Shown: positions 16,755 to 25,054, numbered from the stretch's first letter. The stretch: 64,000 bases of DNA from Mycobacteriales bacterium (GCA_035714365.1 DASTMB010000074.1:37371-101370), one strand, 5' to 3'. Notes: generated by a model from the letters alone, not told the origin. A program made the numbers and translations.

Positions 16755-17932
16755 CGTCGCTGCTCGTGCGCGGCATCGGCCGGCTGCTGCCGATGGCCGG
16801 GCCGTCCTGGGCGGTCGAGGACGCGGCGGTGCTGGTGCGTTCCGGGCTCGTGGCGTGGGCCGGCCCGGAGGCGGCGTTGCCGGCCGGGCTCGGCGACGTG
16901 CCGGAGCTGGACGCGGGCGGGGCCTGCGTCGTGCCGGGGTTCGTCGACGCGCACACGCACGCGGTGTGGGCGGGGTCGCGGCGGCGCGACTTCGCGGAGC
17001 GGCTGGCCGGCGTGCCGTACGGCGACATCCTCGCCCGCGGCGGCGGCATCCACTCCACGGTGCGGGCGACGCGTTCGGCATCGACGGAGGAGCTGGCCGC
17101 GCTGGCGGGGGAGCGGGTCGCCGCGATGCGCGCGACCGGCACCACCACCGTCGAGGTCAAGAGCGGCTACGGCCTCACCCGCGACGACGAGCTGCGGCTG
17201 CTCGCGGTCGCGCGCGGGCTGGACGGCGTGCGGGTCGAGGCGACGTACCTGGGCGCGCACGCGGTGCCGCCGGACCGTTCGCGCGAGGAGTACGTGGCCG
17301 AGGTGGTCGCGACGCTGCCGGACGCGGCGGCGGCGGGGGCGCGGTGGTGCGACGTGTTCTGCGACGAGGGGGCGTTCACGGTCGAGGAGGCGCGGCGGGT
17401 GCTCACCGCCGCGCGCGAGGCCGGGTTCGGGCTGCGGGTCCACGCCGACCAGCTCGCCGCGATCGGCGCGACCGAGCTCGCCGCCTCGTTGGGCGCGGCC
17501 AGCGCCGACCACCTGGACCACCTGACGCCCGCGGGCGCCGCCGCGCTCGCCGCTGCCGGCGTGGTCGGCGTGCTGCTGCCCGCCTGCGCGCTGACGATGC
17601 GGCACGGGCGCTGGGAGGCGGGGCGGCTGCTCCGCGACGCCGGCGCGACCATCGCGCTCGGCACCGACTGCAACCCCGGCACGTCGTGGTGCGAGTCGAT
17701 GCCATACGCGGTCCAGCTCGCCTGCCTGGCGTACGGGCTCTCGGTGGAGGCGGCGTTCCGCGCGGCGACGCTGGGGTCCGCGCGGTCGCTGCGGCGGCCG
17801 GACGTCGGGCACCTCGCGGTCGGCGCGCGCGGGGACCTGGCGGTGCTGGCGGCGGAGCACGAGGCCGACCTGGTCGCCCACCTCGGCGCCCGGCCGGTCA
17901 ATACCACCGTCGTGGGCGGGGTCGTGTGCTAA
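16751..17932 (+). CDS. hutI: Imidazolonepropionase
   Basis: 393 aa. Amidohydrolase-superfamily enzyme that opens the ring of 4-imidazolone-5-propionate to N-formimino-L-glutamate. Metal and catalytic motifs: [16 protein letters not shown] (HxH pair), [15 protein letters not shown] and [11 protein letters not shown] (metal-binding Asp). Starts at GTG 16751, overlapping the hutU stop (GTGA). The product is the substrate of the arginase-family enzyme encoded at 9488. The stop codon TAA is part of a TAACGT box that may be the -10 of the following toxin-antitoxin genes. Confidence 0.96.
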   Translation: MTSLLVRGIGRLLPMAGPSWAVEDAAVLVRSGLVAWAGPEAALPAGLGDVPELDAGGACVVPGFVDAHTHAVWAGSRRRDFAERLAGVPYGDILARGGGIHSTVRATRSASTEELAALAGERVAAMRATGTTTVEVKSGYGLTRDDELRLLAVARGLDGVRVEATYLGAHAVPPDRSREEYVAEVVATLPDAAAAGARWCDVFCDEGAFTVEEARRVLTAAREAGFGLRVHADQLAAIGATELAASLGAASADHLDHLTPAGAAALAAAGVVGVLLPACALTMRHGRWEAGRLLRDAGATIALGTDCNPGTSWCESMPYAVQLACLAYGLSVEAAFRAATLGSARSLRRPDVGHLAVGARGDLAVLAAEHEADLVAHLGARPVNTTVVGGVVC

Positions 17933-17935
17933 CGT
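17930..17935 (+). promoter_or_regulatory. -10 box of vapBC (leaderless), overlapping the hutI stop
   Basis: TAACGT, 6 nt before ATG 17942; the first three bases are the hutI stop codon. Confidence 0.4.
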
Positions 17936-17941
17936 CGGCAC

Positions 17942-18181
17942 ATGCGAGTGCACATGATGCTGGACGACGCGCTGGTCGCGGAGATCGACCGCGTCGCGGG
18001 GGCCAGGGGCCGGAGCGCCTTCATCGCGAAGGCGATCGACAAGGCCCTCGAGGAGGAACGGCGCTGGACCGGCATCCTCGACAGCCTCGGCTCCATCGCC
18101 GACACCGGCCACGAGTGGGACGAGGACCCGGCGGCGTGGGTCCGGGCGCAGCGCCGGGCCGACCCGCGCGCGGTCGGGTGA
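17942..18181 (+). CDS. vapB: VapB-type ribbon-helix-helix antitoxin
   Basis: 79 aa. N-terminal ribbon-helix-helix fold (VHMMLDDALVAEIDRVAG, then GRSAFIAKAIDKALEE) that binds operator DNA as a dimer; the Trp/Asp-rich C-terminus (TGHEWDEDPAAWVRAQRR) is the part expected to wrap around and inhibit the toxin. It precedes its toxin by 4 nt, the standard layout, and probably autoregulates its own promoter at 17930. The module adjoins the hut operon without overlapping it. Confidence 0.88.
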   Translation: MRVHMMLDDALVAEIDRVAGARGRSAFIAKAIDKALEEERRWTGILDSLGSIADTGHEWDEDPAAWVRAQRRADPRAVG

Positions 18182-18185
18182 GCGC

Positions 18186-18575
18186 GTGGCGTTGCTGCTC
18201 GACACCACCGTCCTGATCGACGCCCTCCGCGGGCGGCCCGCCGCGCAGCGGCTCGCGGCACTGCGGGAGCACGGCGAGGTGCCGTACTTCTGCGCGGTCA
18301 ACGCCGACGAGCTGATGCGCGGCGTGCGGGTGGAGGAGATCGGGCGCGCGGCCGTGCTGATGGCGTCGTTGCGGACGGCGCCGATGAACTACCTCGCCGG
18401 CGCCCTGGCCGGGACGTGGCGCCGGGAGTTCGCGAAGCAGGGCATCACGCTCCACCAGAGCGACTGCCTCGTCGCCGCCGCCGCGGTCGGGGTGCACGCG
18501 ACGATCGCGACCGGCAACCCGGAGCACTTCCCCATGGACGGCGTCACCGTGGAGCACTGGCCCGTCGGGGAATGA
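18186..18575 (+). CDS. vapC: VapC-type PIN-domain ribonuclease toxin
   Basis: 129 aa. PIN domain with the acidic active site visible as Asp6 (LLLDTTVLID), Glu42 (NADELMRG) and Asp93 (HQSDCLVAAAA), and the C-terminal TGNPEHFP signature common in VapC proteins. VapC toxins cleave tRNA or rRNA at defined sites to stop translation; the target here is unknown. All key residues are intact, so the toxin is probably functional. GTG 18186 is chosen because it gives the family N-terminus. Confidence 0.92.
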   Translation: MALLLDTTVLIDALRGRPAAQRLAALREHGEVPYFCAVNADELMRGVRVEEIGRAAVLMASLRTAPMNYLAGALAGTWRREFAKQGITLHQSDCLVAAAAVGVHATIATGNPEHFPMDGVTVEHWPVGE

Positions 18576-18695
18576 CCGAACTCCCGACATCCGGGCGTGA
18601 CGCAGCGTGTCCATTCCGGTACGGTTCGCCGCGCGTTACGCGGGACCGGGGGCAACGGGCGTCCGGCCCGCGCCCCTACCGCAGGAGTTCTCACC

Positions 18696-19955
18696 ATGAC
18701 GCGACCAGCCCAGCGGCTCGCGTTCGTGCTCGCCACGGCAGTCGTGGCCGGCACGACCACCCTCACCGGAACGGCCCTCGCCGACCACGACAGCTGCAAC
18801 AGCGGCCACGACATGGGTGCCGCCACCTCCGGCACCGTCACGTCCGCCGCGCGCGACGACTGGTGGCAGTCCACCAGCCTCGCGTCGCGCACGATCACGC
18901 TCCAGCCCGCTGGCGGGGACGCCGACCTCTACGTCACCGACGCGAGCTGCGGCACCGTCCTCTGCTCCAGCACGCAGGGCGGCGACGCGACGGACAGCTG
19001 CACGGTCGCCGTGCCCGGGACCGTCAACGTCCGCGTCTCCTACTACTACTCCGTGTCCGGCTCGGTGCCGTACACGCTGACGGCCACCCCGCCGCCGGTG
19101 AACCCGGTCGCCACGACCGGCTACCCCTCCGACGACTGCGCCCGCGGCGTGGCGGGCGCGCACGACGTGGTCTCCGGCTTCGCCGGCAACACCTACGTCA
19201 CGCTGCGCACGGAGCAGCGGGCGGACGGGCAGACGTGGGTGTGCGCCCGCGCCGACGCCGGCGCCACCTCGTTCGGCGGCAAGATCGTCGTCGGCGGCGT
19301 GGTCCCGCCGCGGCTCGTGGACGTCGACGCGCAGGCCGGCGCCTGCGCGACCGGCGCCAACTACACCAAGGTTGCCGACCTGCCGGGGGTCGCCACCCTG
19401 GAGACCGCGAACGGCCCCACGGGCGACACCTGGGTCTGCCTGCGCGCGCCGCTGGTGTCCCAGCGGGTGATCGTCTACTCCGCCCAGAGCAGCGGCCAGC
19501 TCCCCGTGAAGCTTTACCTCGACGCCCCTGGCCGGCACGCCCCCGAGCAGCCGGCGTCGGACCTGCCGTCCGGTGACTGCCAGCGCGCCGCGTCCGGCAC
19601 CACCACGCGCGTCGTGGACCTCCTCAGCGAGGGCTCGCGGGCGTACGCCTACACCAACGTCGACGGCCTCACGGCGCGCGTCTGCGTCGGTGCGCCGGGC
19701 GGCGGCCTGCTCACGGTCACCGGAGCGACCGTGCCGAGCGTGACGCCGGTGTACTCCTGGGAGGACTGGGCGGCGGAGTGCCCACAGTACGTCGGCGCCG
19801 TCGCCGGTACCGAGCTGTGGACGGGCCGGAGCGGCGACTCCACCGCGGTCTGCGCCGTGCGCAACGGCTCGCTGCTGCTGGGCGAGCGCGTCACCACGGG
19901 CGGCCTGCCGGCCGTGTCGTGGCAGCCGGACCACCCGGGGCCGGTCGTCGTCTGA
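18696..19955 (+). CDS. Secreted protein with PPC-like beta-sandwich
   Basis: 419 aa. Signal peptide at residues 1-31 (LAFVLATAVVAGTTTLTGTALA). The first mature domain resembles bacterial pre-peptidase C-terminal (PPC) domains: DDWWQSTSLASRTITLQPAGGDADLYV. The remainder is Thr/Val/Gly-rich with about 14 cysteines, often in C-x(30-60)-C spacing, pointing to several disulfide-bonded beta domains. No peptidase or other catalytic motif is present; role unknown. ATG 18696 follows an AGGAG ribosome site. A strong bidirectional terminator follows. Confidence 0.75.
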   Translation: MTRPAQRLAFVLATAVVAGTTTLTGTALADHDSCNSGHDMGAATSGTVTSAARDDWWQSTSLASRTITLQPAGGDADLYVTDASCGTVLCSSTQGGDATDSCTVAVPGTVNVRVSYYYSVSGSVPYTLTATPPPVNPVATTGYPSDDCARGVAGAHDVVSGFAGNTYVTLRTEQRADGQTWVCARADAGATSFGGKIVVGGVVPPRLVDVDAQAGACATGANYTKVADLPGVATLETANGPTGDTWVCLRAPLVSQRVIVYSAQSSGQLPVKLYLDAPGRHAPEQPASDLPSGDCQRAASGTTTRVVDLLSEGSRAYAYTNVDGLTARVCVGAPGGGLLTVTGATVPSVTPVYSWEDWAAECPQYVGAVAGTELWTGRSGDSTAVCAVRNGSLLLGERVTTGGLPAVSWQPDHPGPVVV

Positions 19956-19972
19956 CCCACCCGTAGCAACGT

Positions 19973-20007
19973 CGAACGCCCCCGGGCGGGAGGTCCGGGG
20001 GCGTTCG
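19973..20007. terminator. Bidirectional terminator between convergent genes
   Basis: A perfect 13-bp stem (19973-19985 CGAACGCCCCCGG with 19995-20007) and a 9-nt loop, placed 18 nt from both the plus-strand stop at 19955 and the minus-strand stop at 20025. Confidence 0.85.
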
Positions 20008-20024
20008 GCGTGCGTGGGGGAGCG

Positions 20025-20459
20025 TTACGCGTCCGGCTCGGTCCACAGCAGCAGCGCGAGCTCGGCGTCGACGTCGAGGTACTGGCTCTCCGAGCCGGTG
20101 GGGACGGCGGCGTAGGAGCGGGTGAGGAACTCCACCAGCTCGGTCAGCGACGCCTCGAACAGCGCCTCGCCGGACGGGCTGCACAGCGAGAGGCAGACGG
20201 CGGCGGCGCCCTGCGAACGGGTCGGCCAGACCTTGACGTCGCCCTCGCCGACGAGGCGAGTGACGCCGTCGGTGAGGAGCTGGCGGGCGAAGCGCCACTC
20301 GACGGTGCCGCGCTCGCCACCGGTGTGGAACGTCACCTGCACCGCGAACGGGTCGGCGGCGTCGTAGGTGATGGAGGCCAGGACCGGCAGGGCGGGGCTG
20401 CCCGGGACCACGAGGCGCAGGTCGAGGTCGGCGGTGACGGCGGCGGGACGGGTGCTCAT
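20025..20459 (-). CDS. SsgA-like sporulation/cell-division regulator
   Basis: 144 aa, the normal family length. Matches the SALP (SsgA-like protein) pattern: ASITYDAADPFAVQVTFHTG, VEWRFARQLLTDG, GEGDVKVWP, LSSPSGEALFEA-type sequence (LCSPSGEALFEASLTELVEFL) and RSYAAVPTGSE. SALPs direct septum placement and peptidoglycan remodelling in streptomycetes and relatives; SsgB recruits FtsZ. Which SALP this is cannot be told; the short size and lack of extension are SsgB-like. It is divergent from the ECF sigma gene by 212 bp, a region with no other recognisable feature beyond small GC hairpins. Confidence 0.88.
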   Translation of the reverse strand: MSTRPAAVTADLDLRLVVPGSPALPVLASITYDAADPFAVQVTFHTGGERGTVEWRFARQLLTDGVTRLVGEGDVKVWPTRSQGAAAVCLSLCSPSGEALFEASLTELVEFLTRSYAAVPTGSESQYLDVDAELALLLWTEPDA

Positions 20460-20671
20460 CGGTGGGGTCAGCCCTTTCGCTGGCCGGGTCTGGGTACGCC
20501 AGGAGAACGACGCGCCGCCCCGGTGGTGACGCGTCCGGTCCAGCACGACCCCCATACCCGGACAAGCCGGGAACGACGCACCCCGAGGTGCGCGTCCCCG
20601 GGGCAGGTCGTAGGGTCGCGCCCATCCGTTCGGCGCCCTGCGGCGAACGTTCTAGCGTGAGGACGGCGGTC

Positions 20672-21262
20672 ATGGCCACGGCACGGGGGTACGACGCGCT
20701 CGAGGACGCGGCCCTCGTGGCACTCGTCGCCGACGGCGACGGCTCCGCGCTGGAGTCGCTGTACGCCCGGTACGGCCGCCCCGCCTACGCCCTGGCCCGC
20801 CGCATCCTCGCCGACGAGCAGCTCGCCCAGGACGTGGTGCAGGAGGTGTTCCTCACGGTCTGGCGCGACCCGCGGCGGTTCGACGCGACGCGGGGCGGGT
20901 TCTCGTCGTGGCTGCTGACGATGACCCACCACAAGGCGGTCGACGCGGTCCGCCGCGAGGAGAACCTCCGCAAGCGCCGCGCGTCCGCCGACGCGCTGGA
21001 CCTCGCCGAGTCGCGCGAGCCGCAGGTGGACGACGAGGTGTGGGGGATGATCCGCCGCGACCGGGTGCGCGGGGCGCTGGCCGAGCTGCCGGACCCGCAG
21101 CGCGAGGCGCTGGCGCTGGCGTACTTCGGCGGCTACACCCAGCGCGAGATCGCGAAGCTGACGGACACGCCGCTCGGCACCGTGAAGACGCGGATGCTGG
21201 CCGGGATGAAGCGGATGCGCGGCGCCCTCCAGGTGCCGCTGGACGAAGGGAGGGGGGTGTGA
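20672..21262 (+). CDS. ECF RNA polymerase sigma factor (SigK-like)
   Basis: 196 aa. Sigma region 2 (LYARYGRPAYALARRIL, AQDVVQEVFLTVWRDPRRFD) and region 4 (LPDPQREALALAYFGGYTQREIA, GTVKTRMLAGMKRM) are both intact. Closest to the SigK/ECF19 type, which is held inactive by a membrane anti-sigma factor of the RskA type, here encoded immediately downstream with a GTGA overlap. ATG 20672 has GAGGA 8 nt upstream; a GTG at 20657 is a weaker alternative. Probable targets include its own promoter, as is usual for such pairs. Confidence 0.92.
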   Translation: MATARGYDALEDAALVALVADGDGSALESLYARYGRPAYALARRILADEQLAQDVVQEVFLTVWRDPRRFDATRGGFSSWLLTMTHHKAVDAVRREENLRKRRASADALDLAESREPQVDDEVWGMIRRDRVRGALAELPDPQREALALAYFGGYTQREIAKLTDTPLGTVKTRMLAGMKRMRGALQVPLDEGRGV

Positions 21263-22023
21263 CGACCGGACACGGGCAGTGGGAGGAGCTGGCGGCCGGC
21301 CACGCCCTCAACGCCCTGGAGCCCGAGGAGGAGCACGCGTTCCTCGACCACCTGCGCGGCTGCGACCGCTGCCGCCGCGACCTGGCGGCGTTGCGGGAGG
21401 TCGCCGGGGAGATGGCGTGGGCGGCGGAGCCGGCCGAGCCGCCGGCGGCGCTGGGGCGCCGGATCATGGAGGCGGCCGCGGCGGAGCGCCCGGCGCCGTT
21501 CGCGCCCGCGGCGCCGCGCGCGCTGCGGCAGCGCCGGGTCTGGCAGCCGACGGTCCGGCCCGCGATGCTCGCGACCGCCGCCGCGGTGGTCGCCGCGCTC
21601 GGCCTCGCGACGTGGAACCTCGCCCTGCGCGCCGACAACGCCGCGAAGCGCGACGCGCTGGGCCGCCGCACCGCCGCGCTGTCCTGCCTCGCCGCGCCGG
21701 AGACGCGGAAGTTCGAGCTGCGCTCCCCGAACGAGCCGCGCGGCGCCGCCTGCCTCGCCGGGGACCGGGCGTACCTCGTCGTGGACCGGATGGAGCCGAA
21801 CGACGCGGCCCGGTCGGTCTACGTGCTCTGGTGGCAGGACGCGAAGGCGGCGATGCACCCGGTGGAACGGTTCGACGTGACGGGGACGCGGGCGGCGGTG
21901 TTCGAGCTGCCGCTGACGGTCGCGCCGGCGGACGTGCGCGCGGTGGCCGTGTCGCTGGAGCCGGGCCGCGGGCTGCCGTCGGTGCCGACCCGCCAGATCG
22001 CGTCGGGGGCGGCCGTCGGCTGA
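21259..22023 (+). CDS. RskA-like membrane anti-sigma factor with zinc-binding N-terminus
   Basis: 254 aa. N-terminal anti-sigma domain with the zinc motif H-x3-C-x2-C (FLDHLRGCDRC), one membrane helix at about residues 98-118 (LATAAAVVAALGLATWNLAL), and an extracytoplasmic C-terminal RskA domain (VDRMEPNDAARSVYVLWWQD, PVERFDVTGT). Such proteins sequester the partner sigma factor and release it on regulated proteolysis. GTG 21259 overlaps the sigma stop (GTGA), so both are made in step. Confidence 0.92.
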   Translation: MTTGHGQWEELAAGHALNALEPEEEHAFLDHLRGCDRCRRDLAALREVAGEMAWAAEPAEPPAALGRRIMEAAAAERPAPFAPAAPRALRQRRVWQPTVRPAMLATAAAVVAALGLATWNLALRADNAAKRDALGRRTAALSCLAAPETRKFELRSPNEPRGAACLAGDRAYLVVDRMEPNDAARSVYVLWWQDAKAAMHPVERFDVTGTRAAVFELPLTVAPADVRAVAVSLEPGRGLPSVPTRQIASGAAVG

Positions 22024-22046
22024 CCGCGCGTGGGAGCATGCGCGGC

Positions 22047-22733
22047 ATGGCCGACGCCGCGACCGACGCTGACCCGACGCCGCCGACCGACCCGTACGCG
22101 GGGCTCCTCAAGGAGCTGCGCGGCCCCGTCGCGTCGATCCAGAGCTACGTCCGCACCCTCATCGCGCGGGACGAGGAGCTCGCCCCGGCGGCGCGCGCCA
22201 CGATCCACCAGGTGATCCTCCAGCAGGCGCAGCGGCTGGACGGGTTCGTCGACGACGTCGTGCTCTACGTGCGGCTGCTCTCCGGCGGCGTCGCCACCGA
22301 GACGGAGCCGCTGATGGTCGCGGCGGTGGTCGAGGAGGTGCGCCACCAGCTCGGCGAGCCGGACCGCGTCGAGGTCACCGGCGACGTCGTGCTGCACACC
22401 GACCGCGCCGCCCTCGCCGCGGCGTTGCGCCGCCTGGTCCGCAACGCCCTCGTCTACGGCCCGCGCAACGGCACCGTCGCCGTCGACGTGCGCGCCCGCG
22501 GCGACGCGGTCGAGGTCACCGTCGGCGACAGCGGCTTCGGCATCCCGGACGAACGCCGCGACGAGGCGCTGCGGCCGTTCGCCCGCGCGCTGCACCCGGA
22601 CGAGCGCCGCAAGGACGGCGTCGGCCTCGGCCTCGCCGTCGCCCGGGAGCTGGTGGCGCTGCTCGGCGGCGAGGTGCTGCTGCGCGACAACGACCCGGGG
22701 CTGCTCGCGGTGGTGCGGCTGCGCGCCGTGTAG
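22047..22733 (+). CDS. Soluble histidine-kinase-like protein lacking the phospho-acceptor histidine
   Basis: 228 aa without sensor or membrane segment. An N-terminal two-helix DHp-like region (LLKELRGPVASIQSY) corresponds to the HisKA H-box, but the His of the usual HELRTPL is Lys. The HATPase domain is complete: N-box RRLVRNALVYGP, G1 DSGFGIP and G2 GVGLGLAVA. It may bind ATP yet be unable to autophosphorylate on His, so it could be a regulatory pseudokinase or a Ser/Thr kinase of the partner-switching kind. Sits 23 nt after the anti-sigma gene and before tRNA-Val. ATG 22047 has GGGAG 10 nt upstream; ATG 22038 is in frame but too close. Confidence 0.8.
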   Translation: MADAATDADPTPPTDPYAGLLKELRGPVASIQSYVRTLIARDEELAPAARATIHQVILQQAQRLDGFVDDVVLYVRLLSGGVATETEPLMVAAVVEEVRHQLGEPDRVEVTGDVVLHTDRAALAAALRRLVRNALVYGPRNGTVAVDVRARGDAVEVTVGDSGFGIPDERRDEALRPFARALHPDERRKDGVGLGLAVARELVALLGGEVLLRDNDPGLLAVVRLRAV

Positions 22734-22749
22734 CATCGTCGCGGTTCGC

Positions 22750-22821
22750 GGGCGTATAGCTCAGTGGGAGAGCGCTTCGTTCACACCGAAGAGGTCCCTG
22801 GTTCGAAACCAGGTACGCCCA
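22750..22821 (+). tRNA. tRNA-Val (anticodon CAC)
   Basis: Cloverleaf with acceptor GGGCGTA/TACGCCC, D-arm GCTCAGTGGGAGAGC, anticodon stem CTTCG/CGAAG and loop TTCACAC (anticodon 22782-22784), T-arm CTGGTTCGAAACCAG. Discriminator A; CCA is not encoded. Confidence 0.97.
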
Positions 22822-22961
22822 CCGCGTTCGAGAGAGTCCCCCGGAAATGTCGAAGGCGCGCCCCCCGCGGACGCGCCCCCGACCACACCCGCGTGACGCG
22901 GGCTTGCCTGTCCGTGCGCACCCCGATCCAGCGGTAGGGACGCCAGCAGGCGGCGGTCGGA

Positions 22962-22984
22962 GCGCGTTTCCCCGCGAAACGCGC
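22962..22984. terminator. Hairpin between tRNA-Val and the small secreted protein gene
   Basis: Perfect 8-bp stem GCGCGTTT/AAACGCGC with a 7-nt loop, 38 nt beyond the stop of the minus-strand gene at 23023. The other bases of the 201-bp gap (22822-23022) hold only smaller GC inverted repeats. Confidence 0.5.
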
Positions 22985-23022
22985 CCGGCCGACACCCTCT
23001 ACACGGTGGAGGGCGGGAATGA

Positions 23023-23205
23023 TTACAGGTCCGGGATGATCGATCCCCACACCCGCCCGTCGGGGGGGCAGGCACGTAAGTCGTGCTCGTAAGGAGGAAC
23101 ATCCACCTGGTAGGTGTAGCAGTCCATGGCCGGAGCGGCGACACTATGGACCGGCCACGCCGAAGCGGCGGCGGCGACGGCGACACCGAGGAGTAGGCGG
23201 CGCAC
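23023..23205 (-). CDS. Small secreted peptide with two cysteines
   Basis: 60 aa. GTG 23205 is preceded by GGAGG with a 6-nt gap, a strong ribosome site. Signal peptide at about residues 1-24 (MRRLLLGVAVAAAASAW, then PVHSVAA). The mature part of about 35 residues begins MDCYTYQVDVPPYEHD and has Cys at mature positions about 3 and 20, which could pair. I recognise no family. It is divergent from, and its leader overlaps, the membrane-tethered sigma-like gene, suggesting the two are linked in function or control. It could also be an independent secreted effector. Confidence 0.65.
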   Translation of the reverse strand: MRRLLLGVAVAAAASAWPVHSVAAPAMDCYTYQVDVPPYEHDLRACPPDGRVWGSIIPDL

Positions 23206-23233
23206 GATGAACCTCCAGGAGGCTGAGGGGGCG

Positions 23234-24166
23234 ATGGAAGCCTCACGTGACGACGCGCCGCTGATTACCCCGGCGTTCGAGACGGTCTGGCCCGACGTCG
23301 AACGCCGCCTGCGGGGGATGCTGCACCGGCGCGGGCTGGACCGCGCCTCGGTGGACGACGTGGTGCAGGAGGTCGCGCTGCGCGCGCTGGCCAACCACGT
23401 GACGTACGCCTCCGCGTCGGACCTGCTGCGCTGGGCGGCGCCGGTCGCGTGCAACCTGCACGTCGACCTGGTCCGCCACCGCGCCCGGCTGCTGGAGCCG
23501 CCGGAGGCGGAGGAGCACGCGGCGGCCGACGACGTGGCGCGGGAGGTGGCGCACCGGATCGAGCTGCAACGCGCGTTCCGCGGCATCGCGGCGCTCCGCC
23601 CGGCCGACCGCGAGGCGATCATCGAGGCGGTCACCGAGCACGCGGCGCCGTGCTCGCGCAAGGAGGCGGTCCGGCTCGCCGTGCGGCGGCACCGGGCGCG
23701 CAGCCGGCTGATGCTGGTGCTCGAGCAGCTCGCGGCGTGGGTCGCCGGGGTCCGGGCGTTGCGGCCGGGGCGGCGCGCCGTCGCGGTCGCGGCGCTGGCG
23801 CCGGTGGCGGCGGTGCAGCTCGTGGTGGCCTGGCACGTGCCGTCCGCGGCGGGCGGCTCGGCGGTGCGGCCGGCGACGGTCGCGCCGGTGGTCGTGCGGC
23901 CGGTCGCCGTCACCCACGAGCTGACGGCGGCACGGCGCGCCACGGCCGCGGCGCACGCGCCGACGGCCGCCGTCGCGCCACGGCGTGCCACGACGACCAC
24001 CGTACGTCCGGCGGCGCCGCACCGGCCGCCGATCGTCAAGGTGAGCGGGCCGCGCGGCATCGGCGCGCAGGCGGGCACCGACCCGCGCCGCCCGGACGAC
24101 CACGTGCTCTGCACGGGCTTCCACGGCCTGCCCGACGACGCCCTCAGCGAGGTCTGCGTCCTGTAA
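23234..24166 (+). CDS. Sigma-70-like protein fused to a membrane anchor and extracytoplasmic tail
   Basis: 310 aa. Residues about 15-85 match sigma region 2 (VWPDVERRLRGMLHRRGL, VDDVVQEVALRALANHV, LHVDLVRHRARLL). A less typical region-4-like helix-turn-helix follows (LRPADREAIIEAV, RKEAVRLAVRRHRARSRL). One hydrophobic helix at about 179-199 (AVAVAALAPVAAVQLVVAW) leads to a Thr/Ala/Pro-rich tail of about 110 residues ending DDHVLCTGFHGLPDDALSEVC plus two residues, with a Cys pair. So the sigma part would be cytoplasmic and the tail outside. Some actinobacterial ECF groups carry membrane extensions; no separate anti-sigma gene is adjacent. ATG 23234 follows GAGGGGG; an ATG at 23207 is possible. 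Confidence 0.75.
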   Translation: MEASRDDAPLITPAFETVWPDVERRLRGMLHRRGLDRASVDDVVQEVALRALANHVTYASASDLLRWAAPVACNLHVDLVRHRARLLEPPEAEEHAAADDVAREVAHRIELQRAFRGIAALRPADREAIIEAVTEHAAPCSRKEAVRLAVRRHRARSRLMLVLEQLAAWVAGVRALRPGRRAVAVAALAPVAAVQLVVAWHVPSAAGGSAVRPATVAPVVVRPVAVTHELTAARRATAAAHAPTAAVAPRRATTTTVRPAAPHRPPIVKVSGPRGIGAQAGTDPRRPDDHVLCTGFHGLPDDALSEVCVL

Positions 24167-24227
24167 TCACCGCCGCGCGCACGCGTGTACCTCCCGTGTA
24201 CGGGGGCCTCGTGCGGGCGGAGCCACG

Positions 24228-24515
24228 GTGGCGGCGGTACGGCTGAGCGTGCTGGACCTGGACAGACGGATCGCCGTCGTCCGGGTGAGCGACGACGGCG
24301 ACCCGTCGTTCGTGCACGTGCTGCGCGGCACGCTGGCCGCGATGATCGACGACGCGAGCTGGCACATCGTCGTGGCGTTCATGGACGAGGAGCCGCCGCG
24401 CCCGGCGGTCGTCGCGGTGCTGGACCAGGCCCGCCGGTGGGCGGGCGACGCGGGCTGCCGGCTCTCGGTCACCACGCTGCGTGACCTGTCGTGGGTCGCC
24501 AAGAACGATCCGTGA
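24228..24515 (+). CDS. Small STAS-like protein
   Basis: 95 aa from GTG 24228, with GGAG 6 nt upstream. The alternation of strands and helices (LSVLDLDRRIAVVRV, WHIVVAFMDEE, PAVVAVLDQARRWAGDAGCRLSVTTL) resembles a STAS domain, the fold of anti-sigma-factor antagonists. The usual phosphorylated Ser/Thr motif D-S-x-G is not present, so if it is STAS it may not be switched by phosphorylation. It follows the sigma-like gene by 61 nt on the same strand and may be co-transcribed. Confidence 0.55.
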   Translation: MAAVRLSVLDLDRRIAVVRVSDDGDPSFVHVLRGTLAAMIDDASWHIVVAFMDEEPPRPAVVAVLDQARRWAGDAGCRLSVTTLRDLSWVAKNDP

Positions 24516-24577
24516 CCTAAGCCCCTGTCCCGAACGGCACCGCGGGAGCACACTGGGCACGTCGGAAGGACGGGCCC

Positions 24578-25054
24578 GTGCTCCAGGTGCTCAGTGGTGT
24601 CGCCCAGGTGACGGTGGCGCTGCCCGGTCCCGGCGGCGTGACCCTGTACGCGCAGAAGCGCGCGGGGGAGCGGACGCCGCGGGTGGTGGCCGAGGCGTAC
24701 GACCACGCCGGGCTGGTCGTCGCGGGCGAGCTGTCGGTCCTCGACGTCAACCAGGCGCTCACGTCGTTGCGGATCAAGGGGGAGCAGGGGCGCCGGCTCG
24801 CGCTGCGCGACGACGGTCGCGGCCACGGCGGGTACCTCGACCTGGTCACCGGCGGCGGCGACGCGACGCTCGTGGCGACCGGCCCCGGCGACCGGCGCGC
24901 GGAGTTCACGACGACGGCGACCGCGCTCGCCGAGTCCGTCGGCAGCGTGCTGCGGCACTACCTCGCGCTGACCCGGTCCGGGCCGCCGCCGACGATCGTG
25001 CTGCCGGACGCTCAGCCCAGCGCGCGCGCCGCGTTGATCCGGCCGGTGCCGTAG
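24578..25054 (+). CDS. Unrecognised 158-residue protein
   Basis: Soluble, no signal peptide. Begins VLSGVAQVTVALPGPGGVTLYAQ and has a helical C-terminal half (FTTTATALAESVGSVLRHYLAL). I recognise no family. GTG 24578 is supported by GAAGGA 8 nt upstream. The last 43 nt overlap the 3' end of the convergent subtilisin gene. Codon bias (G/C at third positions) is like that of neighbouring genes, which supports real coding. Confidence 0.6.
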   Translation: MLQVLSGVAQVTVALPGPGGVTLYAQKRAGERTPRVVAEAYDHAGLVVAGELSVLDVNQALTSLRIKGEQGRRLALRDDGRGHGGYLDLVTGGGDATLVATGPGDRRAEFTTTATALAESVGSVLRHYLALTRSGPPPTIVLPDAQPSARAALIRPVP

